A stretch of DNA of 64,000 nt from Thereva unica (GCA_949987705.1 OX465286.1:16009676-16073675); one strand, 5' to 3'; shown: positions 11,041-22,324, counted from the first letter of the stretch. Translations and numbers: made by a program. Notes: generated by a model from the sequence alone, not told the origin.

Positions 11041-11290
11041 CGACGACGACGTCGAGCTTTGGGACAGGGCCTGGACGCGCGCTCTCGCTGAGCAAAGGGG
11101 ATCTGAGCCTGAAAAAGAAACTACTATGAGCATATATAAAAGAACACGACGATCGGGCTCTGGGTGGTGCATAGTGGATATACTGGTTCTTGACCTTCGC
11201 GGAATTGAGTTTCCGTAACGTGATGGTGATGACTCACAAATGTTATCGTTGCTGCCGATGAAACACTACAAAGCTGTTAAAGGACTTGTT

Positions 11291-11575
11291 CTAGTTGACT
11301 AAAGAAAATTGGCCAGCTTCACTTAATCCGTAATTCCGGAACACTCCGCCAAGCCTCTGCCAATGATATGATGTACGATCAGCGATCTCGCGACAAAGAC
11401 GTCGTTGGACAAAACAAAGTTGACTGAGCTTGGCAGCGTGCAGGTCAACTAGCTCGTATGGAGCGAAGACGAACCTGCTCGGAAAGTCGTCGATAGACCA
11501 AACTTCTGTTAGAATAATGACGTAGACCAGGACACGCCATGGGATTAAGAATGCCAGACGTAATAGCATTAGCAT
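11291..11575 (-). other. Unrecognised 94-codon open frame
   Basis: The minus-strand frame starts MLMLLRLAFLIPWRVLVY, giving one hydrophobic stretch at residues 2-28, and continues with a charged middle containing CREIADRTSYHWQ. I do not recognise it. It could be a receptor or transposon scrap, or chance. No splice context or homologue could be checked. Confidence 0.2.
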
Positions 11576-11904
11576 TGATTTTGGGATCAGTGAGGGAGAA
11601 GTTGCGCAAGGCCAGGTATGCCCCGGTTGTATAGAGCCGAATCTCTATGACTGTGGTTTGTAAGAAATGATAACAGGGGTGGTAGCATGTAAGTGAATTT
11701 TTGTATGAAGAGGTCTATTGAAACAACTTACATGGTACCACCCCAGTATTGTTTTGTGTGACAGAATTACGCCCTTTATACTATCTGTTTACGATGTCGT
11801 AGAAGTCACATGTCTAGAAGTAAAAACTCGGTACGAAGGACCGAATAATGTTAGCGTTGTAAGGAGACACGAGGGTGTGAAAGGAAATGACAATGAACCC
11901 TGGG

Positions 11905-12385
11905 TTTGAACTTTGAGGAGTTCGAAAATACTTCTTTTTACATAGCAGGTCTAAGCTGTGTTTGAGCTCTTTGGAGTTCCAAAATACTTCTTTTTACGTA
12001 GCAGTTCTAATCTGTGTTTAAGCTTTTGGGAGTTCGAAAATACTTCTTTTCACGTAGCAGTTCTTATCTGTGCTTCCGCTCTTGGGAGTTCGAAAATACT
12101 TCTTTTTCTTAGCAGTGCTGATATGTGTTTGCACTCTTGGGAGTTCCAAAATACCTTTTTTTACGTAGCAGTTCTTATCTTTGTTTGAGCTTTGGGAGTA
12201 CGAAAATACTTCTTTTTACATAGCAGGTCTAAGCTGTGTTTGAGCTCTTTGGAGTTCCAAAATACTTCTTTTTACGTAGCAGTTCTAATCTGTGTTTAAG
12301 CTTTTGGGAGTTCGAAAATACTTCTTTTCACGTAGCAGTTCTTATCTGTGCTTCCGCTCTTGGGAGTTCGAAAATAATTCTTGTG
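11905..12385. repeat. 56-bp tandem array with 278-bp higher order
   Basis: About eight and a half units of roughly 56 bp, each carrying GAGTTCGAAAATACTTCTTT and ACGTAGCAGTTCT variants. A block of five units (278 bp) repeats: 11958 onward and 12236 onward are nearly identical for over 140 bp, more alike than adjacent units. This indicates recent duplication of a five-unit block. No protein role is likely although open frames cross it. Confidence 0.9.
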
Positions 12386-12483
12386 TTGTCTTGGTTACAA
12401 AATTACTGTGGAAGCAGAAAAGCGTTTACTTTCGATAGATCAAACTCTATATAATGGTACTGCAAATAGAGTCATGTTACCGA

Positions 12484-12735
12484 GCCAGAGAGAGAAATCG
12501 ATAGGACGAGAGAACGAGAGAGCGAGAGAGCGATAAGACGAGAGAACGAGAGAGCGATAGCACGAGACAACGAGAGAGCGATAGGACGAGAGGACGAGAG
12601 AGCGACAGCGAGAGAGCAATAGAACGAGAAAGCAAGAGAATAAGCGATAGAGCCACGAAGAGGGAGAACGAGAGGACCAGTTACTGACAGTGAGAGGGCA
12701 AGAAAACGAGAGCAAGGGAACGAGAGATAGAGCAC
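12484..12735. repeat. Purine-rich GAGAGAACGA minisatellite
   Basis: Degenerate 8-10 bp words of the type GAGAGAACGA, GAGAGCGATA and GGACGAGA on the plus strand. The strand is almost purely purine, so the minus strand is a polypyrimidine tract giving serine/leucine-rich spurious frames. Confidence 0.85.
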
Positions 12736-13001
12736 TGTTTCGACGAACTGAACGCTACGTCAACTGACCTAAAATTTCTTTGACTAAGTATCATTTGTAT
12801 AGAGCTCGAGTCAAACTTGACAAGTTAGCTTGAGTCTAACTTTTTGGCAAGTTTCATTAGCACGAAATTTTCCAAGCATTTTGTATCGGTGAGATGCTCT
12901 CCCCAGGTGGCTTTGGCAGGTTTCAGAAGAAGAAGACTCTAAATCTGGATCTACTTATGAAAATGATCAAAATCCAGAGTGGGAGTGCTGACCTGCGTTT
13001 A

Positions 13002-13098
13002 GACCCCTGTGCTGAAAGTCGTAATTCGACTGAAACGTCACTTCCTTCAACTCCAACGGCTTGGCAAGTCACACAACTGGACTTTCAGCACACCGCGG
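13002..13098. mobile_element. Small inverted-repeat element (about 95 bp)
   Basis: TGTGCTGAAAGTC at 13008-13020 is inverted at 13080-13092. Inside lies AGTCGTAATTCGACT, itself a short palindrome. The left half recurs at 17766-17820 (GTGCTGAAAGTCGTC, then ACTGAAACCTCACTT), so this is a dispersed family rather than a chance hairpin. No TSD is clear. Confidence 0.55.
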
Positions 13099-13100
13099 CC

Positions 13101-13505
13101 TTAGTTCTGCTTCTTCTTGTTTAAGTACACTCTTTTGCTGTTCTTAGGGAAGGCGAAGAGGAAGCCAATTGTACGATTTGCGGTAGTGACAGGGGAGGCG
13201 TTAACAACCGAGTGAAGTGCATTTATATATGGAAGAGTCGTGCCGAGATTGGTCAAAATCTGGCATATTCTGCTGAGAGTCAAAGGTGCAATATAGGGGC
13301 AGCATCCATCGCCATCAGCCGAGCGGGGTCTCACATTTCCAGGGAAAATTGTCGCATATGCAAAATGGATGCCCTTCCCCCTCAATGACGCCTCTGCTAC
13401 CTTCCACAGACGCGTTACTAGATTCCCGATGTCCAATACTTCAAGATACCACTTCCCCTGGTGCTGGATACATCCCTTTTGTTCAGTTACCTGTTGTAAC
13501 ACCAC
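13101..13505 (-). other. Unrecognised 134-codon open frame
   Basis: A longer than average minus-strand frame containing GKWYLEVLDIGNLV and GNVRPRSADGDGCC. No motif or family is recognised and it is not clearly hydrophobic. It abuts the small inverted-repeat element and could be a transposon relic or chance. Confidence 0.2.
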
Positions 13506-13539
13506 TCTGCCGTCGTTGCGGTTTCCGTTTTTAAGTAGG

Positions 13540-15600
13540 CGAGCAAAGCGAAAAAAGAACCATCAACGGTGCGGCCGGGGTTGGGCGTGAGCGGAGTGCG
13601 GGTGGGGGTGGCTCTCCGTTCCCATTCTCTCTCGCCGCTGCTCTGCTGTAATACATTAGATTGTTATTCTTAGGCTTCTCCCCAGCCATTTGTTTAGGAT
13701 GAATTTGTTTTTTAGACTCCTTCCTACGTCGTCCCTTGATAAGGGGGAGCACATATATAAAAACTCAATATAAGAATATATGAGGAGTTATCGTAAGTTT
13801 TTAGGAGGGGGCCTGATGATGGTGGAAAAATTTCTTTACGCATTTTTATCGGTCGAACTGGAAAATATAACGGAATGGGCTGCGGAGGTTTTATACATCG
13901 GGAAAATATGGGGTGGAATATGGACCAGGCAGAAGAGAGAGTGGAGGTGTTCCTGAGTGTGTGGGCGTGTGTGTGTATGTTCCTTCTTTTCGTCTCCTTT
14001 TGTCTTAAGAATTAAAATGAAGCCCTTAGGTCGTACTTGGTATAAAAAAGCGAAGATACAGCATGAACAGGACAGCAAAAAAAAGAAACGCCAAAAAATA
14101 AGATTCTGGGCCCTAGTCAACAAGGGGATGATGACAGCTTCGACGATGAGAGGCTGTGGATACGTTTTGTTTGGGAGAAGGTCGCCCTCGATGCTCTGTT
14201 AAGATACAGCGGGAATGATATCATTAGACGCCGCCAAAAAAAGGAAGAAAGCCATCAGCACAACAGCACTGGAGAAACTTAAGCCCACCCCCACCCACCC
14301 CGTATAGACATCATCACGGCCAGAAGGAGATGGGGGTGATTTACCGGGCCGAGCTGGAAGCTACCGCATGAACCAGGGCCGCACAGGCAGTGGCGGAGGG
14401 TGGTTCGGATCGGCCCGAAGGAAGCTAAAAATCATCGCACACAAAGAAGGGATGAAGAATTTTTCTTAACCACTATTTAGTCATATATTATGCCCGCTTT
14501 TTTTAGCTGTGTGGTAAAAATGACTAGGGGTGAGGAGTGAGGGAGAGAGTATCGATTTTTTTCTTTTCTTTTATAAATACATGTACGAATTTTTTATATT
14601 GCGTCTGGACCTGGGGTGGCGTTTTTTATGTTTTAGGGGCTGATTCGCCACCCTTATGCGATATAAGGGCTATATGGGAGCGGACGAAAAAAAAGCGAAA
14701 AAAATACAGAAAAAGTGAATTAAGGCAAGCAGCATGTGTATTATGTATGCACGTAAGAAAATGGTATTTCTTTTTTTTGCGAAGGAGGTGCGGGTGAGAG
14801 TTAAGGAAAAGATTGCGAGAAATATAGTTTGGAGATTTTTTTTTATTTATTTTTTTTTTTGTGGGTATTAACGAAGTAATGCCTCTTTGCACACAGCGCG
14901 ACTTAAGACGACGAATCGATAATCAGAGAAAGAGAATGTGTGTAGAGAAGTAGAAGAAGGAGGAACAGAACACACATTTTCATTTTTGTTTTGTTTAAAG
15001 GGGGATGAAATAAAAAAATGCGTGTGGATTGAAAGTAGACCTTCGGGGTGATTTAATTACTAGAAAGTTGTTGTTGTTATTATTTTGTGGCGTTTTTCTT
15101 TTATATGTATGTATATATTTTTTTTTTGCTGTGGAGATTAAAATTTAAAAACAAGTCAATGACCGAAGAGAACATTTTTTGGTGGAAGTGATGAGCAATC
15201 CGTGATCTCTCATAAATGTTAAAAATATTGGCTTGGTTCTATGTAGTATGTTATGTACATAAGTCAGGTTAGACACACTCAGGTGAGTGGGGTATGATCG
15301 TTGAAGGAGGTGCATGTCGGTTAGTCATGTTAGTTTTCACCCCCTTTTTCACGATCAAGATTTCGAGGGTTCTTCTTTTTCTTATTCTTCTTTGTAAGCG
15401 AAGCAACGGTCCTTATAGTACGGCTCAAGCCTCTTGAAGTAACTTCTTCGTGCCATCTCTACGCTAACGATGGAGAGGAGGAACCAAACTCGCTAAACGA
15501 AGAGTAAACGTTCTATAAAAGCGAGTTGGCATCCGGTTAACGAAGTAAACGCCCAAGTTGACTGGGATATGTTATATATTTCTACTAAAATTTCTTACTA
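13540..15600. other. Non-coding spacer
   Basis: About 2 kb of T-runs, A-runs, a GGGGTGGG-type patch near 13570-13610 and CCCACCCCCACCC near 14285-14300. Nothing resembling a gene, RNA or mobile-element terminus was seen. Confidence 0.5.
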
Positions 15601-15604
15601 GCCA

Positions 15605-15718
15605 AAGAATAAGTGAGGGAGCGAGAGTGAGAGATAGCGAAAGATAGAGAGCGAGAAATAGAGGGCGAATGAGACAGCGAGTAATAGCGAGAGAACTAGA
15701 AAGAGCTATAGAAAACTA
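15605..15718. repeat. GAGAACTAGA-type array, left part
   Basis: Words such as GAGCGAGAGTGAGAGATAGC and GAGAACTAGAAAGAGCTA run up to the RT fragment and continue after it (about 17080-17300 and 17735-17766). The retrotransposon fragments therefore sit inside this array. Confidence 0.8.
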
Positions 15719-17063
15719 GTGAGAATTAGTTTCAGTAGTATTTCACCTAAATTTTTAAAAATACTTCTTCCGTTATTACTACCTGTTATTGTCCATATTT
15801 TCAATGCTTGTCTCACGGTGTCGAAATTCCCTACTGCTTGGAAACATGCTCTGGCAATCCCTATGCTTGTAAATCCATATCAGTCTGGCTTTCGGAAACA
15901 TCACAGCTGTGATACTGCTCTCCTAAAAATCACGACTGACATACGGAATTCTCTAGATCAGTGATTCCCAAAGTGGGTTCCGCGGAACCTTACGGTTCCA
16001 CGAAAAAATTATAGGGTTCCGTGTCACCAGCGCAGAAGCGCAAATATATTCGTAGACTCACTGGCGCTGCGCCGGCCGTTTAACTGGTTCTTGCTAATCA
16101 GAAAGTGCGAGTGGCCCTTCTTCCTTGAAATTTGGTCTACGTCACGCCGCATAACATTTTGGCCGCCATTCCATATTCCCATGTCGATGGGGTTGTGAAG
16201 AAAATGATAATCCGCCCTCTTGAGATGGCTGCCATGGGCCAAACGATATATTGAGTATACTATATTGCTTATGGTGTTCTACTTATCATACCCTTTCATT
16301 TGATACCCCTGTCGAAGGGGTTGTGAAGAATATTTCAATCCGCCCTCCTGAGACTGCCGCCATGGATCTAAAGGTATATTGAGTATACCATATTGCATTG
16401 TCATCGGAGCTAAAGCTGTATGCAAAATTTCAGCATGATAGGATATCGGGAAGTATTTATAGATTGCAAAATTTGTTCCGTGAAGAAAACAGTAATCCGT
16501 CCTCTTGAGACGGCCGCCATGGATCTAACGGTATAATAGTATACCATATTGCATTGTCATCGGAGTTGAAGTTGTGTACAAAATTTCAGGGTGAAACCGG
16601 AAGTATTACAAAAATCGATTGCAAGATATGTACCGGACAAACAGACAGGCAAGAAAGCGAGCTAATAAAAAGGTTTTAAAATATATTAAAGGATAAATAT
16701 ATACATATATAATATATTATTTTATTTTTCATCGTTGGGTTTCGCTAAATTTTATACATTGTAGAAAGGTTCCGTACGAAATAAAGTTTGGGAACCACTG
16801 CTCTAGATGCAAACAAGTTATGTTGTCTACTCCCGCTAGACTTTTCCAAAGCTTTTGATAACGTCAATCACTCCGTCCTGTTACGCAAACTCAGTACACA
16901 ATTTGGCTTTTCCTCTTCTGCCCTCAAGCTCATGTATAGTTTTTTAGCTGCTCGTTCACAACAGGTGAAGACTTCCCATTTAATTTCCTCCCCTGCCGTG
17001 CTTTTTGCTGGCGTTCCCAAAGGATCTATCTTGGGCCCTCTACTGTTTAGTATATATATATAA
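15719..17063 (+). pseudogene. CR1/jockey-group RT fragment split by hAT
   Basis: The left exon-like part (15719-15958) reads ISPKFLKILLPLLLP, KFPTAWKHALAIP, then PYQSGFRKHHSCDTALLK, with the DYRPIS region deleted between them. After the hAT element, 16809-17063 continues in the same frame with LLPLDFSKAFDNVNHS and GVPKGSILGPLLFSIYI (Gln changed to Lys in the usual GVPQGS). Removing 15959-16808 joins the frame exactly. YADD and everything downstream are missing. A related fragment lies at 55945-56260 on the other strand. Confidence 0.85.
15959..16800. mobile_element. Non-autonomous hAT element, 842 bp
   Basis: The ends are CAGTGATTCCCAAAGT and, inverted, CAGTGGTTCCCAAACTTT, matching the CAG-GGTTCCCAAA style of hAT termini. 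An 8-bp TSD, CTCTAGAT, is perfect at 15951-15958 and 16801-16808. Inside are two to three degenerate copies of a CCGCCATGGATCTAA...GTATACCATATTGCATTGTC segment (about 16365-16440 and 16510-16580). No transposase frame remains. It inserted into the RT fragment without further damage. Confidence 0.93.
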
Positions 17064-17079
17064 ATCTTCCACTAATAGT

Positions 17080-17300
17080 GAAGCTAGAGAAAAGTAGAAA
17101 GAAATAGAGAAAACTAGAGAGAAGTAGAGAGAATTAGAGAAAACTAGAAAGAGCTAAAGAAAACTGGAGAGAACTAGTTAGAGCTAGAGGTTAAACTGTA
17201 CAGAATCCTTATAAGGCCAATACTACTGTATGACAACTAGATAGAACTAGGGAAAAGTAGAGAGAGCTAGTTAGAGCTAGAAGTTAACCTGTACAGAATC
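17080..17300. repeat. GAGAACTAGA-type array, right part
   Basis: Continues the array interrupted at 15718. Units such as AGAGAAGTAGAGAGAATTAG and AGAGAGCTAGTTAGAGC are present. A further short stretch at 17735-17766 and 18060-18110 shows the array was broken more than once. Confidence 0.75.
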
Positions 17301-17324
17301 CTTACAAGGCCATTACTACTGTAT
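17170..17324 (+). repeat. Local duplication spanning array and RT tail
   Basis: GTTAGAGCTAGAGGTTAA...TGTACAGAATCCTTATAAGG (17170-17232) is repeated about 92 bp later (17264-17324) with few changes. The duplicated segment contains both array sequence and the start of the RT-derived LYRIL-RP coding stretch, so it arose after that element inserted. Confidence 0.75.
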
Positions 17325-17634
17325 GAATTTGTAGCCTGGACATTAAGAAGTAACTAACAAAACCTCTCAGGGTGTTTCGAAAGAAAAATCCTGCACACTA
17401 TATACGTAGGAGTCGAAGAAAACGGTGATTGGAAACTGTATCAGTCATATAAAAAACCCCGAACATCATAAAACTATAAAAATTAACAGAATTCGATGGG
17501 CAGGATATATTGAAAGTAACAGTGATGACAGCATAAGAAAAATTATTTTGAACAAAAGACCAGGCAGACGCAGAGGAACGGATCGTCCAAAAAGACATAT
17601 ACAGATAGCGTTGAAGAAGATCTACGAACCCTAA
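17281..17634 (+). pseudogene. RTE-like ORF2 C-terminal fragment, second family
   Basis: Frames give LYRILTRPLLLYEFVAWTL, CFERKILHTIYVGVEENGDW, then INRIRWAGYIESNSDDS and GRRRGTDRPKRH. These fit the post-RT region of RTE-type ORF2s (parental pattern: RPvL-YGsE-W, FERKILR, R-aGH). The sequence is distinct from the family at 59-62 kb. Frameshifts occur near 17400. It ends around 17640 in non-coding tail. Confidence 0.7.
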
Positions 17635-17765
17635 ATTAATGAAATTGAAGACTTCAAGCCGGTGCCCGACAATTCTGGATGTTGCGGTAAGCCAAGGCCA
17701 ATAACAGGTTGCGGAGATTTTTATGAAGAGAAATAAATAGAGAACTGGAGAAAACTAGAGAGAGC

Positions 17766-17820
17766 TAGGCCCCCGTGCTGAAAGTCGTCACAATTCGACT
17801 GAAACCTCACTTTCTTTAAC
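17766..17820 (+). mobile_element. Terminal fragment shared with 13.0-kb element
   Basis: GTGCTGAAAGTCGTCACAAT and ACTGAAACCTCACTTTC match the left half of the small element at 13002-13098. The opposite terminus is not found within the next kilobase, so this is a fragment or a longer member. Confidence 0.5.
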
Positions 17821-18286
17821 TAGAACAATTTCTCACATCCCATTAGTTGCACGATTTTGTTTGCATGGCACGATGGCTGCACTGCCTACTGCACAGGACA
17901 ACGGCTCCAGCCTTCCTGTGTTATTTACCAAAGGAACTTTTGTGTGTGTAAGTATGTGTGTCTTTCTCCCGGGAAGTCGCTTCACTACACCCGTTTTCTT
18001 ATACACATATTATCGAAACTATCACCTAAGCGGTCCTTTTTGCATCTTTTACTTATTAAAAAATTAGAGAATTTGAGAACTAGAGAAATAAAGAACGAGA
18101 GAAACTATTACTAAAGAGTTCTTTATGCTTATTTCAAATATATTTCACATTTCACGTATATTTAAGACCCCCCCCCCCAACTCCAGTCTTAGGAATATCA
18201 CCCTTTTGTACTATCCAGCTAGTTATGTCGTTTCTTTCATAGTGAAATGTGTAATAGGAAGCTAACCATCCCATATTTTATAAGCA

Positions 18287-18777
18287 GTCACAAGTCACAA
18301 TGTAATCACAAGTGTGTGTGTATGTGGTGGGTGTCAACTTGAGACAATTTAGTATTTATGGTGACTCTTGATGAGCCCAGAAGTTTTTCCTGTCTGCAAT
18401 GGAATTTGATTATCTCACTTCTCAGCTTCCCATCTTACAGCCCTCTATTGTAAATTGTGATAGAGTCACAAGTCATAAGCTTTTATGACTCCTGCTTGTT
18501 CGAGCACACCTCTCTCACCGAGGCTATCTATCATATTTTTCAAGCCAATGAGAATTTCATGATGAAAAATATGCTAGAAAACAGCTTCTCTTTACATTTT
18601 TGTGACATGCTATTAGCACCAGTCACAATTTAGGACAGAAGTTTGCGCGACTGTATTTTGTGGAATTGTCGTTAAAATTGTGTGACTGCATTAAATAAGA
18701 ATACTAAATTTTTTCTCAAGTTGAGACTTACCACACACACTCACACAAACACGCTTGTGATAGAGTTGTGACTTGTG
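18287..18777. mobile_element. TIR element of the CACAAGTCACAA family
   Basis: The left arm (about 18290-18362) and right arm (about 18697-18777) are inverted copies over roughly 70-80 bp: CAAGTCACAA at the tips, a GTGTGTGT tract, then TCAACTTGAGA and TTTAGTATT. An internal GTGATAGAGTCACAAGTCAT copy lies at about 18458. The same arms occur at 41310-41672 and as fragments near 9885, 41960, 42245-42430 and 55000. The total length is about 490 bp with no transposase. TSD not clear. Confidence 0.7.
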
Positions 18778-18984
18778 CTTTGCTGGACGAGTGAGTGACG
18801 ACTCATTTTTGGGTAATGTCACAATAAACTCTATAGGCAGCTATTTAGCTTTAATCTGGTACAAAAATCGCCCCATTAAAAATCATCTTTATTCAGACTA
18901 GGCCGAAGAAAGTAGATTTGATGGACAAGTTTGAGAATATATTGTAGTGCAAGGAAATAATTCAAACCTCTTCAAAAATTTTGA

Positions 18985-20890
18985 ATGAGGGATGGAATTT
19001 CTTGTGGAAAAATCGCTTCAAATCGAATTAAGGACATTGAAAATAAGGGAGCGGGGGCTGGGTGGGGCGTTTCATCAAAAATAATTTCATTACATCAACA
19101 AAAAAAAACAACAACTTTGAAAGTGCAAGAAAATTCATTGGCAGCAAAAAAAAAAATAAATGAGTGATTTTCCAGAATACGAGAAACACCTTGATTCGAG
19201 AGGGGCTCATAACTCTGCCTGTTTTCACCCTGAGACAAACCCTGTGCCCTCGCGCTATCCCTCTCTCTCTCTGCAAAACGTACAACAGTCCGTTCTAGTA
19301 GATAAAGCAGATTTCATAAAAACTGCGTCACCCCTAATCACGTTCGATGCAAGAATCTTCTTCCCTCATTTTAATTTTTTCCTTTTTTTTTAATTCGGTT
19401 TCGTTCTTCGCCATTTCTTTAGAGGGGCTCTCGTCGCATTATATTTATTTATTTTTTTCACCCTTAATAACATCCTCTCCCGACTGAAATTTCCCCCATG
19501 GCACACACATTTGCCAAGTCATCAATATTCCTCTGTCTGTCTATCTTAATTGCATTGAATGCGCTCCCAGTGCCGCTGCCGCCGCCGTCGCCGCGCCGCT
19601 GCCTGGGCCCTGGTCCAATTTCACATTATACACGAGCAAATTTTAATGAGCTTTTGCTTAATTTATTTTTTTCGTAATCGAACAACCCCTGTCATAAAAA
19701 AAACGCATTTTGCCATTCCGCCTGTGTTTTTTTGTGTCTCCCTTGCAGGTTGTTGTTGCTGTATTCTCTCATTACCACCGCTACCCTCCAGTATTTTTTA
19801 TTTTTTTTTGACGTGGGACACAGACACATATCGCATCTAGCGACACACAGGATAAATATAAATATGCGTTTGTGTGTTGATATGCGCCTTTCTTCCTGCT
19901 GGGGACACCGCACAAAAAAATCCTAAGGGCTGCAAAGGCACATTTTTTACATTTTTTTTATCGGTTTCGCTGCTTGGCACCCCTCACATACACACACACA
20001 TATGCACTAATGTATGTGCAATTTTTTTTTCTTACAATATAGAATGGGACTAGTGACGGGCGGTGAGGAGGCCGCCGGGGAAGGGGGTTGGTTTTTTCTT
20101 ATTTGTATCAAAATGTCACCCCGTGGTCCTTCTTTTGAATGATGTAAAAAATAATGAAGGAATCTAACAAAACACCCCCCGACAAAACCCATCTATCGCC
20201 CCCGTTCTCCTCGTCCCCCACAATGCCTGGCACCGTAAACATTTCAGGCAAACGTCTTTGCTGCATTAAGAGAGGAATAAAAAACCTGAAACAAGGACAT
20301 TCGCCCGTTTTAGTGCAGGAAGGACACATGCTTTTGAGTATTCCCGAAGGGGAGGGCTGGCGGTTTCGGCTTGGCTTTCACTATTGGCCCAAGGTGAATT
20401 TTCGTACTATTCAGTAATTAACCCTTTCTCTTGATTCTGTGAAAGCCAGCAGAGAAGAATCTCAACGCACCCTTAAAAGCTTGCATGGTACAATAATACA
20501 AGATAGTAGTGTTGGGTAGGACACGATAATAAAATGAGTTTGTAAGAGGAGCCTCTTTTTCCTTTTGAACCAGTACAATGTCTCACTTCAAATGAGGCGA
20601 GGTGCCATTGTATTGCTAGCAAGTCACGTAGTGAATGGCTCCAATGTTGCGATGCGGGTAGATCTATTGCGTTTGCGAAAAAGAGAGGATACGATAAATG
20701 ATGAATGAATGAATGGAAATATTAATTATGGTGCCTATGAATGTTGATTACAAAAATATTCTTTAAAATTTTTGTTAACTGTATAAAGAAAAACATATTT
20801 ACAAATTTTTAAAATTAAACTCCCTAAAATTGAAAATAACACGAAAATATTTTCTTTGTTACAGATAGAGATTAAAAAATAAAAATAAAA
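18985..20890. other. Non-coding spacer
   Basis: Alternating A- and T-runs with pyrimidine tracts and a GCCGCTGCCGCCGCCGTCGC patch near 19570. TGTTTTTTTGTGTCTCCCTTGCAG at about 19725-19748 looks like a splice acceptor but no plausible exon follows. No gene or mobile-element end was seen. Confidence 0.4.
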
Positions 20891-22010
20891 TTTTACCTCC
20901 CCCGAAAAATGTAACAAATATCTCTTCAACTTCGCTCCCTCGAAAAATGTAAGAATTATCTCTTCAGTACAAAATTCACCTCCCACGAAAAATGTAAGAA
21001 TTGTTACCTCCCTCGAAAAATGTAAGAATTATCTCTTCAGTACAAAATTCACCTCCCTCGAAAAATGTAAGAATTGTCTCTTCAGTACAAAATTCACCTC
21101 CCACGAAAAATGTAAGAATTGTTACCTCCCTCGAAAAATGTAAGAATTATCTCTTCAGTACAAAATTCACCTCCCACGAAAAATGTAAGAATTGTCTCTT
21201 CAGTACAAAATTCACCTCCCACGAAAAATGTAAGAATTGTTACCTTACTCGAAAAATGTAAGAATTGTCTCTTCAGTACAAAATTCACCTCCCTCGAAAA
21301 ATGTAAGAATTGTCTCTTCAGTACAAAATTCACCTCCCACGAAAAATGTAAGAATTGTTACCTTACTCGAAAAATGTAAGAATTGTCTCTTCAGTACAAA
21401 ATTCACCTCCCTCGAAAAATGTAAAAATTGTCTCTCTGCAGTACAAAATTCACCTCCCTCGAAAAATGTAAGAATTGTTAGAGGTTCCACCAAAAGAGTT
21501 GATGCCGGAGCGCGCAGCTGGGGAAATTAAAGCTGCACACAAATAAAAATTGCGCACATTTTGATAAGAAATGCGCTTATGTATTTTCAAATTTCCTCTT
21601 CGAAATTTGTTGCTACTAGGCTAAGGGACGGGAACGGCATGCGGGGATTCTACTGCGCATGGAAAACGCGACTTTCTCGGCATCAACTCTTTTGGCGGAA
21701 CCTCTACCTGCCTCGAAAAATGTAAGAAATATCCCTCGAGCACAAAACTTCACTCCTCACTCCTCAAAAAAATGTAAGACTCTTTAGTATAAAATTTCAC
21801 TCCTTCAGAAATGTAAGAGATTTCTCTCCAGTTCGTATTTACAATCTCACCACGGCTCGGTTTAAATTGGATATTTGACTGCGGCAAAAACAGTAAGAAA
21901 ATATCTCTGCAGTTCGTGTTTACAATCTCACCTCGGCGCAATTCAGATTGGATATTTTGCTGCCGCAAAAGAAGTAAGAAATGTCTCTCCACTTCGTAAT
22001 TTACAAACGC
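20890..22010. repeat. 118-bp higher-order array of 45-bp units
   Basis: Units of 45 bp (CCTCCCTCGAAAAATGTAAG, then TCTTCAGTACAAAATTCA) are grouped as 45+45+28 bp to give a 118-bp higher-order period, visible as identical frames starting at 21001, 21119 and 21237. The short third unit ends in TTGTTA. After the MITE at 21481-21704 the array continues but is more diverged, and by about 21830-22010 only TCTCTCCAGTTCGTATTTAC-type units remain. Both strands stay open by chance; no real protein is likely. Confidence 0.9.
21481..21704. mobile_element. TA-flanked MITE, copy 1 (224 bp)
   Basis: Inverted ends of about 27 bp (GAGGTTCCACCAAAAGAGTT and its complement) are flanked by TA at 21479-21480 and 21705-21706, as for Tc1/mariner-type insertions. 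The interior matches, in opposite orientation, the element at 45262-45486 at roughly 90 percent identity by eye. It interrupts the 118-bp array, so it is younger than the array. Confidence 0.88.
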
Positions 22011-22324
22011 ACGATACACGCTCATATCCCAGTAGTACATTATTTTTGAACCGGGACATTTAAAAAAGTTGAGGCCTCAGTACAATTTACTATCGTGACG
22101 GGACAAATGAACTGCCTCTTGTAAGTCCGGCTCAACTCTACAAGATAGGCTCGCAAGGAAAAGCTCTGTTTCCATCTTGAAAAGCTTCTATCATTTTTAT
22201 ATGAGAAAAGATCTGAGTGACGTCACGAGAAAGCTTTTTTCCTTTGTGAACTACTAAGATCTGAGTTACGTCACAGGGCCCTTATGAGCTTACCTTGTAA
22301 TTATTGTACCATGGGTGCGTTGGA

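Noticed and set aside
11958..12454. Two nearly identical hydrophobic frames
   Set aside because: Produced by the 56-bp tandem array and its higher-order duplication.
13101..13505. Host gene exon on the minus strand
   Set aside because: The frame is longer than average but has no motif, splice context or second exon, so it is left as an unrecognised open frame.
15959..16800. Internal CCGCCATGG copies as translation starts
   Set aside because: They resemble Kozak contexts but no frame of useful length follows; they are internal repeats of the hAT element.
19725..19760. Pyrimidine tract followed by CAG resembling a splice acceptor
   Set aside because: No plausible coding sequence follows in any frame.
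21001..21530. Repetitive 'protein' frames with SKNVRIVSSVQNS units
   Set aside because: They are staggered translations of the 118-bp array, present in several frames and on both strands.
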